A stretch of DNA of 64,000 nucleotides, from contig JAWKXN010000001.1 in the NCBI GenBank assembly GCA_041396965.1, positions 1,488,001 through 1,552,000 of the forward strand. The letters run 5' to 3'. The notes under the pieces are model-generated. The model saw only the letters and a program-made list of their open reading frames with translations. It did no database searches and was not told where the DNA came from. The position numbers and the translations under genes were made by a program. The number at the start of each line of letters is the position of its first letter. Positions within the stretch are counted from its first letter, which is position 1. Shown one piece after another: positions 1 to 8,278 of this stretch. This stretch comes from Rickettsiales bacterium. GTDB lineage: Bacteria; Pseudomonadota; Alphaproteobacteria; Rickettsiales; SXRF01.

Positions 1-858
1 ACCGAGATGTTTGCGGGCGATCATCACTCCGTTTTCTGTGCCATACAGCTCTAAAATCTCCTCATAATGCTTAAGCACTATATCAAGTTGCTCTTTAAGA
101 CTTGGGTCTTCTAGCTTTTCACCAGTTTTCAGATAATGTCCTACCTGTGCCACAAACCAAGGACGACCATAGCTGCCACGCCCGATCATCACTCCGTCAG
201 CTCCTGATTGCGCGAGTGCGGCATCAACATCCTCAAAAGACACAATATCACCATTTACAATAACGGGAAGTTCCACCGCCTCTTTTACCTTACGTACAAA
301 CTCCCAATCCGCCCTGCCCTTATACATCTGACAGCGAGTGCGCCCATGCACGGTAAGGAGCTTTATCCCAGCGTCACGAGCGATTCTTGCCATATTCGGC
401 GCGTTACGGTTCGCGTCATCCCAGCCGGTACGCATTTTAAGAGTAACCGGAATCTTAACCGCTCCTACCACCGCCTCTAATATCTCACCTGCCAGCTTCT
501 CGTCTTTCATCAAAGCAGAACCAGCATTGCCACCTACTACTTTTTTAACCGGACAACCAAAGTTAATGTCAATTATCTGCGCGCCCCTATCCTCATTAAG
601 CTTAGCGGCTTCCGCCATTACTTCAGGGTCACAACCAGCGAGCTGCACGGCGAATGGGTACTCAAACGATGAGAAACTAGCCATCCGCATCGTATTTTTA
701 GTCTCAAGTAACATCGCGCGGCTAGCGATCATCTCCGAGACCACCATACCAGCACCAAAGCTTTTTACCAGCTTACGGAAAGGTAAATCAGAAACACCAG
801 TCATCGGCGCGAGCCACACCGGATTATCTATCTCTATATTATCAATAACTATAGTCAT
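1..858 (-). CDS. dusB: tRNA-dihydrouridine synthase DusB (3' end outside window)
   Basis: FMN-dependent enzyme that reduces uridine to dihydrouridine in tRNA D-loops. The reverse-strand frame opens at an ATG at 858 and runs without a stop to the window edge, so the C-terminus is missing. Visible family motifs are the N-terminal [13 protein letters not shown] flavin-binding segment, [18 protein letters not shown] with the catalytic Cys, [22 protein letters not shown] and [16 protein letters not shown]. In many alphaproteobacteria dusB sits next to ispDF and ntrBC. Here ispDF is about 8.6 kb away, so that order is broken. No oddity in the visible part. Confidence 0.96.
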   Translation of the reverse strand, partial: MTIVIDNIEIDNPVWLAPMTGVSDLPFRKLVKSFGAGMVVSEMIASRAMLLETKNTMRMASFSSFEYPFAVQLAGCDPEVMAEAAKLNEDRGAQIIDINFGCPVKKVVGGNAGSALMKDEKLAGEILEAVVGAVKIPVTLKMRTGWDDANRNAPNMARIARDAGIKLLTVHGRTRCQMYKGRADWEFVRKVKEAVELPVIVNGDIVSFEDVDAALAQSGADGVMIGRGSYGRPWFVAQVGHYLKTGEKLEDPSLKEQLDIVLKHYEEILELYGTENGVMIARKHLG

Positions 859-922
859 AAACCACAATATGCCAGAATATTAACAAAATTCAATATTTTT
901 ATACTTGGCTTTATAGTCACAT

Positions 923-1999
923 CTAACCAACCATCTCTACAATGCGTGATACCGTGCGCTTAAACTCAAAAGAACCATCCCCATCATTATAAATCTCTTC
1001 CGGTGGCACTTCCGCCGTGCATATAAGCCTAACCTTATGCTCATAAAGAGCGTCTATAAGAGTTACAAAACGCTTCGCCTCATTTCGTTGTTCTTTTGAA
1101 AGTTTTGGTATCGCGGTAATAAATATAGTATCAAGCCACCCAGCTATCGCCAAATAATCAGCCGCTCCCAACATTTGCCCACATAATTCATGGAAAGTAA
1201 AAACCCCTACCCTATCATCATAATAATCAAAGACTACCTTCCTGCCATGCACTATTATAGTCTCTTTTTTCGCCTCACCACTTATCTGGAGTTTAGCGAA
1301 CATATTACTGATAAACCTATCAGCGTACTCACCAAGCGGATAATGGAAAAACTCTAACTTATCATCAACATCATCATAGCGATAATCACGATTGCTGGAT
1401 AGATTCTCTACTCTCATCCTATCTTTGATAAGGCTTATAAATTTATCAAAACGCTCTGCCTGCACCCCGCCAGTGTATAACTCCTCCGGAGGACGGTTTG
1501 AGGTGCTTACCACACACACACCACCAGCGAACATTCCCTCAAAAAGCCGGTATAAAAGAGTAGCGTCAGTAACATCAGTCGCTTGCAACTCATCAAAACA
1601 TAAAAGATTTGTTTCCTGTGCGATTTCCTCCGCTAATTTGGCAACCGGATCTTCCATGTGCTTTTTACGTAGTTTATGAATACGGCTATGCACCTCCTGC
1701 ATAAAAGCATGGAAATGGATACGACGTTTTTTAATATATTTATGATTTTCCGGTATGACGTTAAAAAATAAATCCATGATCATAGACTTTCCTCGTCCGA
1801 CATCACCATAGATATAAATCCCTTTTATATCATCATCCGATTTTATTAGGCTAAATAATGACTTTTTAGAGGGAGCAAGCAGCTTATCTAAAATATCCTG
1901 TAAAAGCACAAGAACCTGCCGCTGAGCTTCATTATCCTCTATTTCTTGGCACTCTACCAGTTTTTGATAACTATCAATGAGTTTAATTTGTTTCGTCAT
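923..1999 (-). CDS. zapE: ZapE/AFG1-type cell division ATPase
   Basis: P-loop ATPase of the AFG1/ZapE family, which in E. coli associates with the Z-ring. The Walker A motif GDVGRGKSM lies near residue 67 and a Walker B-like LLCFDELQATD near residue 130, followed by a sensor-like VVSTSNRPPEELY. The length of about 358 residues is normal. An upstream TTG at 2005 is possible, but the ATG at 1999 has an AGG-containing leader and follows the tsaB stop by 2 bases, so translational coupling with tsaB is likely. Family assignment is firm; the role at the septum is inferred from E. coli. Confidence 0.93.
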   Translation of the reverse strand: MTKQIKLIDSYQKLVECQEIEDNEAQRQVLVLLQDILDKLLAPSKKSLFSLIKSDDDIKGIYIYGDVGRGKSMIMDLFFNVIPENHKYIKKRRIHFHAFMQEVHSRIHKLRKKHMEDPVAKLAEEIAQETNLLCFDELQATDVTDATLLYRLFEGMFAGGVCVVSTSNRPPEELYTGGVQAERFDKFISLIKDRMRVENLSSNRDYRYDDVDDKLEFFHYPLGEYADRFISNMFAKLQISGEAKKETIIVHGRKVVFDYYDDRVGVFTFHELCGQMLGAADYLAIAGWLDTIFITAIPKLSKEQRNEAKRFVTLIDALYEHKVRLICTAEVPPEEIYNDGDGSFEFKRTVSRIVEMVG

Positions 2000-2001
2000 A
2001 A

Positions 2002-2631
2002 TCAACCTGTTGGTAATTTAGCATCAGGTGGTCGCACATAAAACGGTACTGGCGGAACAGCTTTTTCAGGATAGCTATAAGCAAGTTTCGCCAATATGTT
2101 AGACTTTGGATAAACTATATCACTACCACTACCAAAACCAACAACAAGCCTGTCACCATCTATAGAGTTAGCCAAAATATCAGATTTTATTAATTCAGCC
2201 TGTGACTCTACCTCAAAATCTCTGGAAAAATTTTGATAAACCACCTCACCTTTACCAGCGTTTAACACTGCCATAACTGGCTTACCATTATTTTTAGTAA
2301 TAGCTTCATACGCTAAAACCTCAAGCGATGAAAATCCTATAACCTTTACACCAGCGGCAAAACCTATCGCTCTCGCGGCGGAAAGCCCAATGCGTACTCC
2401 CGTAAAACTACCCGGTCCTACCGTACATACTATTGTGGACAAATCCTTATAAGCTATTTTACTTTCACCTAAAGCACTCTCTATCATCGGCAACAATTCC
2501 CGCGCCTGTAAAGATGGTGTGTTAATCTCCAAATAAGACAATATATCTCCATTAGAATACACGGCAACACTGCAAGCACCGGTTGAACTATCAACCGCCA
2601 GAATATTATTTACCTCATTATTATTTCCCAT
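2002..2631 (-). CDS. tsaB: tRNA threonylcarbamoyladenosine biosynthesis protein TsaB
   Basis: Inactive paralogue of TsaD that scaffolds the TsaBDE complex making t6A37 on ANN-decoding tRNAs. It shows the ASKHA-fold N-terminus (AVDSSTGACSVAVY) and the family signature VGPGSFTGVRIGLSAARAIG, with EALG-type and VVYQNF segments after it. At 209 residues it is close to the usual 220-230. It is the first gene of a two-gene unit with zapE, whose start lies directly at its stop. No RimI-type GNAT follows, although rimI often sits beside tsaB. Confidence 0.93.
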   Translation of the reverse strand: MGNNNEVNNILAVDSSTGACSVAVYSNGDILSYLEINTPSLQARELLPMIESALGESKIAYKDLSTIVCTVGPGSFTGVRIGLSAARAIGFAAGVKVIGFSSLEVLAYEAITKNNGKPVMAVLNAGKGEVVYQNFSRDFEVESQAELIKSDILANSIDGDRLVVGFGSGSDIVYPKSNILAKLAYSYPEKAVPPVPFYVRPPDAKLPTG

Positions 2632-2701
2632 AATCTATAACATTTGCAATTTCTGTTATTTTACGTCATTAATACAGTTCTTTATTACATTATTATACAA
2701 C

Positions 2702-2950
2702 ATGCTTTATTTAACCAGAAGAATTGGTGAGTCAATCATCATTAATAATAATATAGAGCTTACCGTAGTTGAAGTACGCGGTAAAACGGTTAAGCTTGGC
2801 TTCCTTTTTCCTAAAGAGGCTACTATTCTTAGAAAAGAATTACACGAAAAAATCATGCGTCAGAATATAGAAGCGGCGGGAATTGGTGATGATACCGATA
2901 TTGAAAGCATTGAATTTTCTATAAATATGGACGATAAAGATAATGAGTGA
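2702..2950 (+). CDS. csrA: Carbon storage regulator CsrA
   Basis: Small RNA-binding translational regulator that recognises GGA motifs in leaders. The N-terminus MLYLTRRIGESIIINNNIELTVVEV and the PKEATILRKEL segment are diagnostic. At 82 residues it carries an acidic C-terminal extension of about 20 residues beyond the 61-residue E. coli form. It overlaps the next gene by 8 bases and heads a flagellar export cluster, which fits the common role of CsrA in flagellin control. No fliW is visible here. Confidence 0.96.
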   Translation: MLYLTRRIGESIIINNNIELTVVEVRGKTVKLGFLFPKEATILRKELHEKIMRQNIEAAGIGDDTDIESIEFSINMDDKDNE

Positions 2951-3248
2951 TAAAAGTCAGGATAAGAATATTACCTTTGACAAAAGCAAGCTGGCGGTAG
3001 CGCTAAAATATGAAAGAAATAAAGACGAAGCGCCAATAGTATCCGCTAAAGGAAAAGGTTACGTGGCGCAGCAAATTATTGAGTTGGCGCAAGCGAATAA
3101 TATAGAAATAAGAAGGGATAGTGACCTTGCTATATTACTTGAGAAGCTGGATATAAATACCCCCATACCTCTGGAAGCATACGCTGCGGTAGCGGAGATT
3201 CTAGCGTATATATATAAAGTTAACGGTAAAGCGAAAGGAAGTTTATGA
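2943..3248 (+). CDS. FlhB C-terminal-domain-like export protein
   Basis: A 101-residue protein matching only the cytoplasmic C-terminal domain of FlhB/YscU export switch proteins: ALKYERNKDEAPIVSAKGKG, then IIELAQANNIEIRRDSDLAILLEKLDINTPIP and EILAYIYKVNG. It has no membrane segments and no NPTH autocleavage sequence, so it is a stand-alone FlhB-like homologue rather than full FlhB. Such proteins occur beside flagellar genes and may act as accessory substrate-specificity factors. Overlapping starts with csrA upstream and the next gene downstream indicate one transcript. Confidence 0.88.
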   Translation: MSDKSQDKNITFDKSKLAVALKYERNKDEAPIVSAKGKGYVAQQIIELAQANNIEIRRDSDLAILLEKLDINTPIPLEAYAAVAEILAYIYKVNGKAKGSL

Positions 3249-3592
3249 GCGCAAATACCCTAAAAAATAATTTATTTGATGAGATAAAAAACTTCATAAG
3301 CGATAATCGCAACCTTCTTGCCGAAGGATCTACCGTAAAACTCGCTGGAATGGATAAAAAGGTTCATAGTTTATGTGAACAAGTACTGGAGCTATCCGAA
3401 TCCGACCGGCAAGAATATGGAGAATTACTAGATGAATTGCTCAATGATCTAAAAGAGTTAAGTAAAGACATGACCATCCAGAGAGAAGCAATGGCAAATG
3501 AGATACGTTATCTCTCCAGTCATAAACAAGCTAATATCGCTTACAAGAATGTTGATACGAAGCTAGCACCAATAAATAACGATGAAAACTAG
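3245..3592 (+). CDS. Possible flagellar chaperone (FlgN-like), unrecognised
   Basis: A 115-residue, fully helical, acidic protein without membrane segments. Its start overlaps the stop of the FlhB-like gene (ATGA), and fliO follows. The pattern of long amphipathic helices (KKVHSLCEQVLELSESDRQEYGELLDELLNDLKEL) and the position resemble FlgN-type export chaperones of alphaproteobacteria, but no decisive motif is visible. The flagellar assignment rests mainly on its neighbours. Confidence 0.55.
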   Translation: MSANTLKNNLFDEIKNFISDNRNLLAEGSTVKLAGMDKKVHSLCEQVLELSESDRQEYGELLDELLNDLKELSKDMTIQREAMANEIRYLSSHKQANIAYKNVDTKLAPINNDEN

Positions 3593-3637
3593 ATATTTGT
3601 TACAATTATAAAATTATAACATTACAAACGTAAATAT

Positions 3638-3970
3638 ATGGACACTGTTGAACCGGCACGTTTTATATTCGCCTCATCCCTAGTTTTAGGTCTGCTTGGT
3701 CTATTTGCCGTGATGCTTAAATTTTACATAAAAAGTCCTTTTATGGGCAAAGTTTTTTTAGGAAGTTCTACAAAATCGAGCGACAAAAATAATATAATAT
3801 CTGTTGAGGAAATTTCTTACATAGATCCGAAAACAAAATTACTTCTCATAAGACGTGATGATGTTGGACATTTGCTAATGATATCTGATAGTAAAGTTAC
3901 AGTTATTGAGTCCAATATAAAAATGGATAAAAAATCAGAACCAGTCATAGAAGATGAAAAAATATCTTAA
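3638..3970 (+). CDS. fliO: Flagellar biosynthesis protein FliO
   Basis: A 110-residue protein with one N-terminal membrane segment (about residues 9-28) and a cytoplasmic beta-rich domain reading ISVEEISYIDPKTKLLLIRRDDVGHLLMIS, the usual FliO layout. FliO assists assembly of the FliP ring of the flagellar export gate. Its 3' end overlaps fliP by 17 bases, supporting both identity and coupling. Confidence 0.85.
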   Translation: MDTVEPARFIFASSLVLGLLGLFAVMLKFYIKSPFMGKVFLGSSTKSSDKNNIISVEEISYIDPKTKLLLIRRDDVGHLLMISDSKVTVIESNIKMDKKSEPVIEDEKIS

Positions 3971-4706
3971 TATATTACTTATCACATTATGCGTGGCTCT
4001 TTTATTGATGCCAGCGAGCAGTTCTTTTGCCCAGTCCATGACGGTTGATCTCGGCGCAAGCACCAGTGGAACAGCAACCGCTAGAATAATTCAACTAGTC
4101 GCCCTGCTTACGGTCATAACGCTTGCCCCGTCAATACTGGTAATGACCACCTCTTTCATGCGAATAATAATAGTGTTATCATTCCTGCGTAGCGCGCTTG
4201 GTCTCCAACAAACACCACCAAATCAAGTTCTTATCTCTCTTGCCTTGTTTCTTACCATGTTTATCATGGCTCCAGCCTTTGAGAAATCATATAATGACGG
4301 CATTAAACCGTTAATAGAGGAAAAAATCAGCCAGCAAAAAGCTCTGGAAAATATAGCGGAGCCATTCCATAATTTTATGCTACACCACGTACGGGAAAAG
4401 GATCTTAAACTGTTTGTAAATATGTCGCCAAATCTTGAGATCGCCGAACCAAAAGACACACCGTACAGAGTTCTTATTCCCGCTTTCATGATAAGTGAAT
4501 TAAAAAGAGCTTTTGAGATTGGCTTTCTTATATTTATACCGTTCGTGATAATTGATATGCTGGTTGCTTCCATCTTAATGGCAATGGGTATGATGATGCT
4601 ACCACCAGTAATGATTTCCTTGCCTTTTAAGCTTATCTTCTTTGTACTTGTTGACGGATGGTATATGGTGAGCGGAAGTCTAATTAAAAGTTTTGGAACT
4701 GTGTAA
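3954..4706 (+). CDS. fliP: Flagellar export gate protein FliP
   Basis: Core membrane protein of the flagellar type III export gate. A cleavable signal peptide (residues about 1-27, ending SSFAQS) precedes the mature protein. Motifs typical of FliP are VMTTSFMRIIIVLSFLRSALG, TPPNQVLISLALFLTMFIMAP and the C-terminal ISELKRAFEIGFLIFIPF plus LVASILMAMGMMMLPP. At 250 residues it matches the family. FliQ and FliR are not adjacent; a small membrane protein of unknown role follows directly. Confidence 0.97.
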   Translation: MKKYLNILLITLCVALLLMPASSSFAQSMTVDLGASTSGTATARIIQLVALLTVITLAPSILVMTTSFMRIIIVLSFLRSALGLQQTPPNQVLISLALFLTMFIMAPAFEKSYNDGIKPLIEEKISQQKALENIAEPFHNFMLHHVREKDLKLFVNMSPNLEIAEPKDTPYRVLIPAFMISELKRAFEIGFLIFIPFVIIDMLVASILMAMGMMMLPPVMISLPFKLIFFVLVDGWYMVSGSLIKSFGTV

Positions 4707-5005
4707 TGCAAATATTACAATCAATAATTGGTATCATAACTCTAGCGGCGTTCCTTGCTATAGCCATCTGGTTTGGAGCGGCTATACTTATATTCATTTT
4801 TATCAGCAGCCTGTTACTTACCGCCTATATAATACTCAGAAACTACTATATACGTTGGAAATATCAGGGAGATATTAACGAAAACTTCACTCAGAGAAGC
4901 AATAATGGAACATCCGGCAAGAAAATCGGTGAAGCTGAGGGAAAAATAGTTGATGTAGAATATCAAGATATTTCCGATGACAGTAACTCAACCACTACTG
5001 ACTAG
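4706..5005 (+). CDS. Small membrane protein downstream of fliP
   Basis: A 99-residue protein whose start overlaps the fliP stop by one base. Residues 1-45 form one long or two short membrane segments, followed by a basic stretch (RNYYIRWKYQG) and a hydrophilic tail ending VDVEYQDISDDSNS. It is not FliQ: the sequence pattern and topology do not fit. Location suggests a flagellar accessory role, but the function is unknown. Confidence 0.6.
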   Translation: MQILQSIIGIITLAAFLAIAIWFGAAILIFIFISSLLLTAYIILRNYYIRWKYQGDINENFTQRSNNGTSGKKIGEAEGKIVDVEYQDISDDSNSTTTD

Positions 5006-5047
5006 ATTTGATATGTTGAACTCGGACAATAAATTATCCTCTATATA

Positions 5048-5130
5048 TGTCATCCCTGCGAAGGCAGGGATCTTATCTAACGTCTTACACAAGATGCCGG
5101 AGGAGATTCCCGCCTGCGCGAGAATGACGA
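5048..5130. repeat. Imperfect palindromic intergenic element
   Basis: The left arm reads TGTCATCCCTGCGAAGGCAG and the right arm runs back to it imperfectly, ending GCGAGAATGACGA. The roughly 83-bp unit could fold into a long hairpin. It lies between the fliP cluster and the prepilin peptidase gene. It belongs to the same broad class as the GTCATCC-starting units inside the isoleucyl-tRNA synthetase gene of this window. Confidence 0.75.
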
Positions 5131-5192
5131 TGTTTAATGTTTTACAGCTTAGAAATTATGGTCTTAACCGATTAGATGGAAAATAAAACATA

Positions 5193-5696
5193 ATGACCAT
5201 AATAATATACTATCTACTATTTAGTATGTTCGCTGTTATGTATTACGATAGCAGCCGCTTTATCATACCAAACTGGCTTGTTGGCAGCCTACTTATTCTG
5301 TATCCGGCGGCATTTTATATTAGTGAGGCAACCATAGACTGGCAAATGGACTTACTAGGTATGTTGATAGTATTTGTCATTGGCTTTGCCATATTCGCTA
5401 TTCGCATGATGGGTGGTGGCGACATTAAACTTATCATAGTTTTAGCTCTGTGGGTTGGCTGGAACAGACTTGCCGAGTTTGGCTTTAACTTCGCTGTGCT
5501 TGGTGGCTTGCTTTCCATTATCCTACTACTAATAAGAGCTATATTACCAAAATTATTAAAAAACAAAAAATTACCAAAAATATTCCGTAAAAGAGAGCCG
5601 GTCCCTTATGGTCTTGCCATAGCCGGAGCGTTCCTACTAATGATGTTCGCTGGCGAGGTAGCTATTTTAAGCCCTAATTTTCTAAGTCTAAAATAA
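5193..5696 (+). CDS. cpaA: Prepilin peptidase CpaA/TadV (A24 family)
   Basis: Integral membrane aspartic peptidase that cleaves the leader of Flp-type prepilins. Both catalytic Asp contexts are present: YYDSSRFIIPN near residue 12-22 and MGGGDIKLIIVLALW near residue 73. At 167 residues with about five membrane segments it is the short form lacking an N-methylase domain, typical of Tad systems. A Flp pilin lies at 11734-11910. The last codons (PNFLSLK) lie in a 37-bp sequence duplicated at the 3' end of yihY, so the native C-terminus may have been replaced. Confidence 0.92.
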   Translation: MTIIIYYLLFSMFAVMYYDSSRFIIPNWLVGSLLILYPAAFYISEATIDWQMDLLGMLIVFVIGFAIFAIRMMGGGDIKLIIVLALWVGWNRLAEFGFNFAVLGGLLSIILLLIRAILPKLLKNKKLPKIFRKREPVPYGLAIAGAFLLMMFAGEVAILSPNFLSLK

Positions 5697-5710
5697 AATC
5701 AACACTACTG
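5674..5710. repeat. 37-bp direct repeat, copy A
   Basis: Starts CTAATTTTCTAAGTCTAAAA and covers the last codons and stop of the prepilin peptidase gene. It matches 5874-5910 at 34 of 37 positions, exactly 200 bp downstream (differences at 5690, 5696 and 5705). Confidence 0.9.
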
Positions 5711-5730
5711 ACCTCTGTTAAAAAGAATCA

Positions 5731-5861
5731 TTGTTACCCAACATAATTATGCCTAATTATGTCATGCCGCACTTGTTGCGGCATCCGGAGGAAAAACTAT
5801 ATCTTTCTCCTAGATTGCGAATATAACCCAACCAGACCCCGCAATAAATGCGGGGTAACAA
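5731..5861. repeat. Nested palindromic element between cpaA and yihY
   Basis: The outer arms TTGTTACCC (5731-5739) and GGGTAACAA (5853-5861) are perfect complements. Two inner hairpins lie inside: ATGCCGCA/TGCGGCAT at 5764-5784 and CCCCGC/GCGGGG at 5837-5855. The element lies between two copies of a 37-bp direct repeat. It occupies the gap between converging genes and could also stop transcription in both directions. Confidence 0.8.
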
Positions 5862-5873
5862 AGGCAGAAGAAA

Positions 5874-5910
5874 CTAATTTTCTAAGTCTGAAATAGAATC
5901 AACATTACTG
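5874..5910. repeat. 37-bp direct repeat, copy B
   Basis: Covers the stop and last codons (NVDSISDLEN) of the convergent yihY gene on the minus strand. Copy A at 5674-5710 ends the prepilin peptidase gene. Confidence 0.9.
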
Positions 5911-6782
5911 GAAGGAGTAGCTTCCTTTTCAACAACCCCTATACCCATCATCTCGGCTATATGATGATTAAGCTCCGCTCCAAAAATAAATATTATGTTG
6001 CTTATATAGAAAAACACCAAAGCGGCTATAATCCCACCAAGACTTCCATAAATCAAATTAACCTGATCAAAATGTGACAAATAACCAGTAAACAGCCAAG
6101 CCGCCCCAATCCATAATAAAACTACAATAAACGCGCCTGGAAAAACAGACATGAGCTTCTGTTTAATATTCGGAAGCAAATAATAAATAAACGAAACCGC
6201 TAAAAACAGAAAAAATATAGTAATATAAAACACGGCTTTGCCCAATTCCTGACTAGCCTGCCGCAAAAAACTTATACCAGTCCATTCCTCAATATTTTGG
6301 GTTATAAGAGGAAGTGACACCACAACCAACATCCCGATAATGAGTATAGAGGTAAAAAGCACTAACTGCGCTATAGAAAGAAGACGGCGCAACGGATAAG
6401 CCGGCGGTGTGGTAACACGATACGCGCGATTCAGCACTGTACGCACCCCCTCAACCGCCGATGAAGCTGTCCATATAGCTCCTAATATGGAGACTGTTAG
6501 CAACCCTTGCGGCGGACCCGATATAATCTCAGTTATTCTCGGCTTAATCGCCGCCGTTATATCCTCCGGCAATGCCCGCAATAAAGAGCTTATGAACTCA
6601 GCACCGCTTGCTCCCTGTCCCATAAAACCAATAACTGATACCAGAAACACCAAAAATGGAAATAAGGCGAGCAGCCCAAGAAATGCCAAATAGCCAGCAT
6701 GCTCTATCCCATCATGCTTCATCACCATATCATAGGTAGCACGGTACACACACTGCCAAGCTTTTTTACATATATTTTTCAT
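5874..6782 (-). CDS. YihY/BrkB family inner-membrane protein
   Basis: A 302-residue protein with about six membrane segments and the family marks GYLAFLGLLALFPFLVFLVS, the WTASSAVEGVRTVLNRAYRV segment and a C-terminal YGSLGGIIAALVFFYISNIIFIFGAELN. The family was once called ribonuclease BN, which is now known to be wrong; the true role (transport or envelope related) is not settled. The start is an ATG with a long AT-rich leader. The 3' end shares a 37-bp repeat with the prepilin peptidase gene. Confidence 0.92.
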   Translation of the reverse strand: MKNICKKAWQCVYRATYDMVMKHDGIEHAGYLAFLGLLALFPFLVFLVSVIGFMGQGASGAEFISSLLRALPEDITAAIKPRITEIISGPPQGLLTVSILGAIWTASSAVEGVRTVLNRAYRVTTPPAYPLRRLLSIAQLVLFTSILIIGMLVVVSLPLITQNIEEWTGISFLRQASQELGKAVFYITIFFLFLAVSFIYYLLPNIKQKLMSVFPGAFIVVLLWIGAAWLFTGYLSHFDQVNLIYGSLGGIIAALVFFYISNIIFIFGAELNHHIAEMMGIGVVEKEATPSSNVDSISDLEN

Positions 6783-6917
6783 ATTTTTTGATAACTATTT
6801 GATTTTATTCAAAATACACAAATATTTCCAACCGAACAAAGGATATATAAATAATAAAAAAAATGGAATTACAAACAATATTATATTTAAGCCGAATTTT
6901 TATATAGTTTTTACAAT

Positions 6918-6944
6918 TTGACCTTATAAAAATATGAGTATAGA
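6918..6944 (+). promoter_or_regulatory. Possible sigma-70 promoter
   Basis: TTGACC at 6918-6923 and TATAGA at 6939-6944 are separated by 15 bases, in a 236-bp AT-rich gap upstream of the repeat-protein gene that begins at 7019. The spacing is short, so this is tentative. Confidence 0.3.
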
Positions 6945-7018
6945 TTAACTATTATTTACTATAATTAAAAATATAACCTAATAAACTCTTATAAACTAAA
7001 TGAGTAATAAGAATTACC

Positions 7019-7951
7019 ATGACCAAAAAAAATAACAATCAAGAATGGTTTGCCGATAAGAATATATCATCAATAGCTGGGCATAATGGTGAAATTGAAG
7101 GAGTAACTGACCTACTTGAATTAAAAAGGAAAGAAATAACCAATTTCATGAAAGAAACTGGTTTTGTTCCTAAAAATATCTCTCATATGTTAAGCAGCTG
7201 TCCCGATACTAGCTTATCACAAATAGAAAAACGTCTAAATAGTTTGCTAGATAAAAAAGATGATTTAATATTAATCTCTGCTGTATTTGAGCCGGAAAGC
7301 ATATCTACTATGCTAGGAGGTTCAAGAGACAATCTTGAGCATGGAGTTGATATATTAAACGATAATTTAGGGAAATTAGAGCAATTCATTAACAAGGGTA
7401 TATTCACCTCTAAAAATGTCGCCGCAATACTAAGCAACGGAGCATCAGCAAAAGAAGAGCAAACCTTTGCGAAAAACGTGGAATACCTCCTTACGAAGCA
7501 GGACGAACTTATAGACTTCACTAAAACGACTCCTTACACAGCGGGCAATGTGTCAACTATACTTGATAAAGCGATGCAAAATACCAGTAAGGAAATAGAT
7601 GAATTATTACGAAGTAAGGATAAACTAATAGCTCTAGCTGATAATGAACCTTTTAGCGCTGAGAATATCACAACAATGTTGTCCCGCTCCGGTGAAAATT
7701 TAGAAAAAAAGATATATAGTATTGAAAGGCACAAAGATGAGCTAAATATAATAAGTAACCGTGATGGATATGATGCTAACAAACTCGCGTCAGCCCTTAG
7801 TAGAGTACCATTTGAAAATTTAGATAGAACGATTATAGAGTTAGAAAAAGGAAACGTTGCGATAATCCATAATGATTCCAATAGAGGTTATAAGATAGCC
7901 GCCCTTAGCGAAGCCGCAGAACAAGCAGAGAAAAACAAACAAGTGGCTTAG
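7019..7951 (+). CDS. Tandem helical-repeat protein with TALE-like repeat pattern
   Basis: A 310-residue soluble protein built of tandem repeats that begin with an aromatic residue at positions 11, 49, 90, 129, 173, 212 and 251, plus a partial copy at 291. Spacing is 38-44 residues. Each unit reads roughly [FY]xxxN[IV]xx[MI]LS, a short polar loop, then a second helix Lxx.I..L...KDELI. This two-helix unit resembles TALE/BAT repeats (F/L-xxE-Q/D-IVxIAS-xxGG-xxxL), most clearly unit 1 with SSIAGHNGE and unit 6 with ENITTMLSRSGEN. Whether it binds DNA, protein or lipid cannot be told. There is no signal peptide. It is followed after 8 bases by a small conserved protein. Confidence 0.8.
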   Translation: MTKKNNNQEWFADKNISSIAGHNGEIEGVTDLLELKRKEITNFMKETGFVPKNISHMLSSCPDTSLSQIEKRLNSLLDKKDDLILISAVFEPESISTMLGGSRDNLEHGVDILNDNLGKLEQFINKGIFTSKNVAAILSNGASAKEEQTFAKNVEYLLTKQDELIDFTKTTPYTAGNVSTILDKAMQNTSKEIDELLRSKDKLIALADNEPFSAENITTMLSRSGENLEKKIYSIERHKDELNIISNRDGYDANKLASALSRVPFENLDRTIIELEKGNVAIIHNDSNRGYKIAALSEAAEQAEKNKQVA

Positions 7952-7959
7952 ACTTAGCA

Positions 7960-8250
7960 ATGACAGATAGCAACAGTAACTCTAGCAATTTTTCAGAGCG
8001 ATTAACTAAAGAAACAGCTCTAGTCTATGATTTTCGGGCAACAATTGATGGTGAGGACAGGTTTTTTATTATCAAAGTTTCACCTACAAAGCGTAAAGCT
8101 TTCCTAAAAGCCGTAAAAGACAACGCCACCTTTCAATTAGAGGATTTTGGAGAGATACTGCATCGTGGCTGGGGTGAACCAACAGACGATCTAAAACAAC
8201 ACCTCCAAGAAAAATATGGTATGTATGCGGACGAAATATTTTATGATTAA
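7960..8250 (+). CDS. Small conserved protein, paralogue of 36245-36502
   Basis: A 96-residue protein of unknown function. The core YDFRATIDGEDRFFIIKVSP, the basic SPTKRKAF stretch and LEDFGEILHRGWGEP align with the protein at 36245 (YRIMGVDSES..WWLVKVFPEKEVIF.., LTDYGTILSSGFGDIIP). The pattern of two beta strands, a helix and a closing DFG/DYG-E/T-IL-x-x-G-[WF]-G motif suggests a compact alpha/beta fold. It is probably co-transcribed with the repeat protein. Confidence 0.7.
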   Translation: MTDSNSNSSNFSERLTKETALVYDFRATIDGEDRFFIIKVSPTKRKAFLKAVKDNATFQLEDFGEILHRGWGEPTDDLKQHLQEKYGMYADEIFYD

Positions 8251-8278
8251 TCTACGAAATTAAAAATGCGTTACAGCA

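Noticed and set aside
338..883. Long plus-strand open frame of 181 residues
   Set aside because: It is antisense to dusB, whose conserved motifs are all in the minus-strand frame.
2943..3248. Complete FlhB
   Set aside because: Only the C-terminal cytoplasmic domain is present, with no membrane part and no NPTH site.
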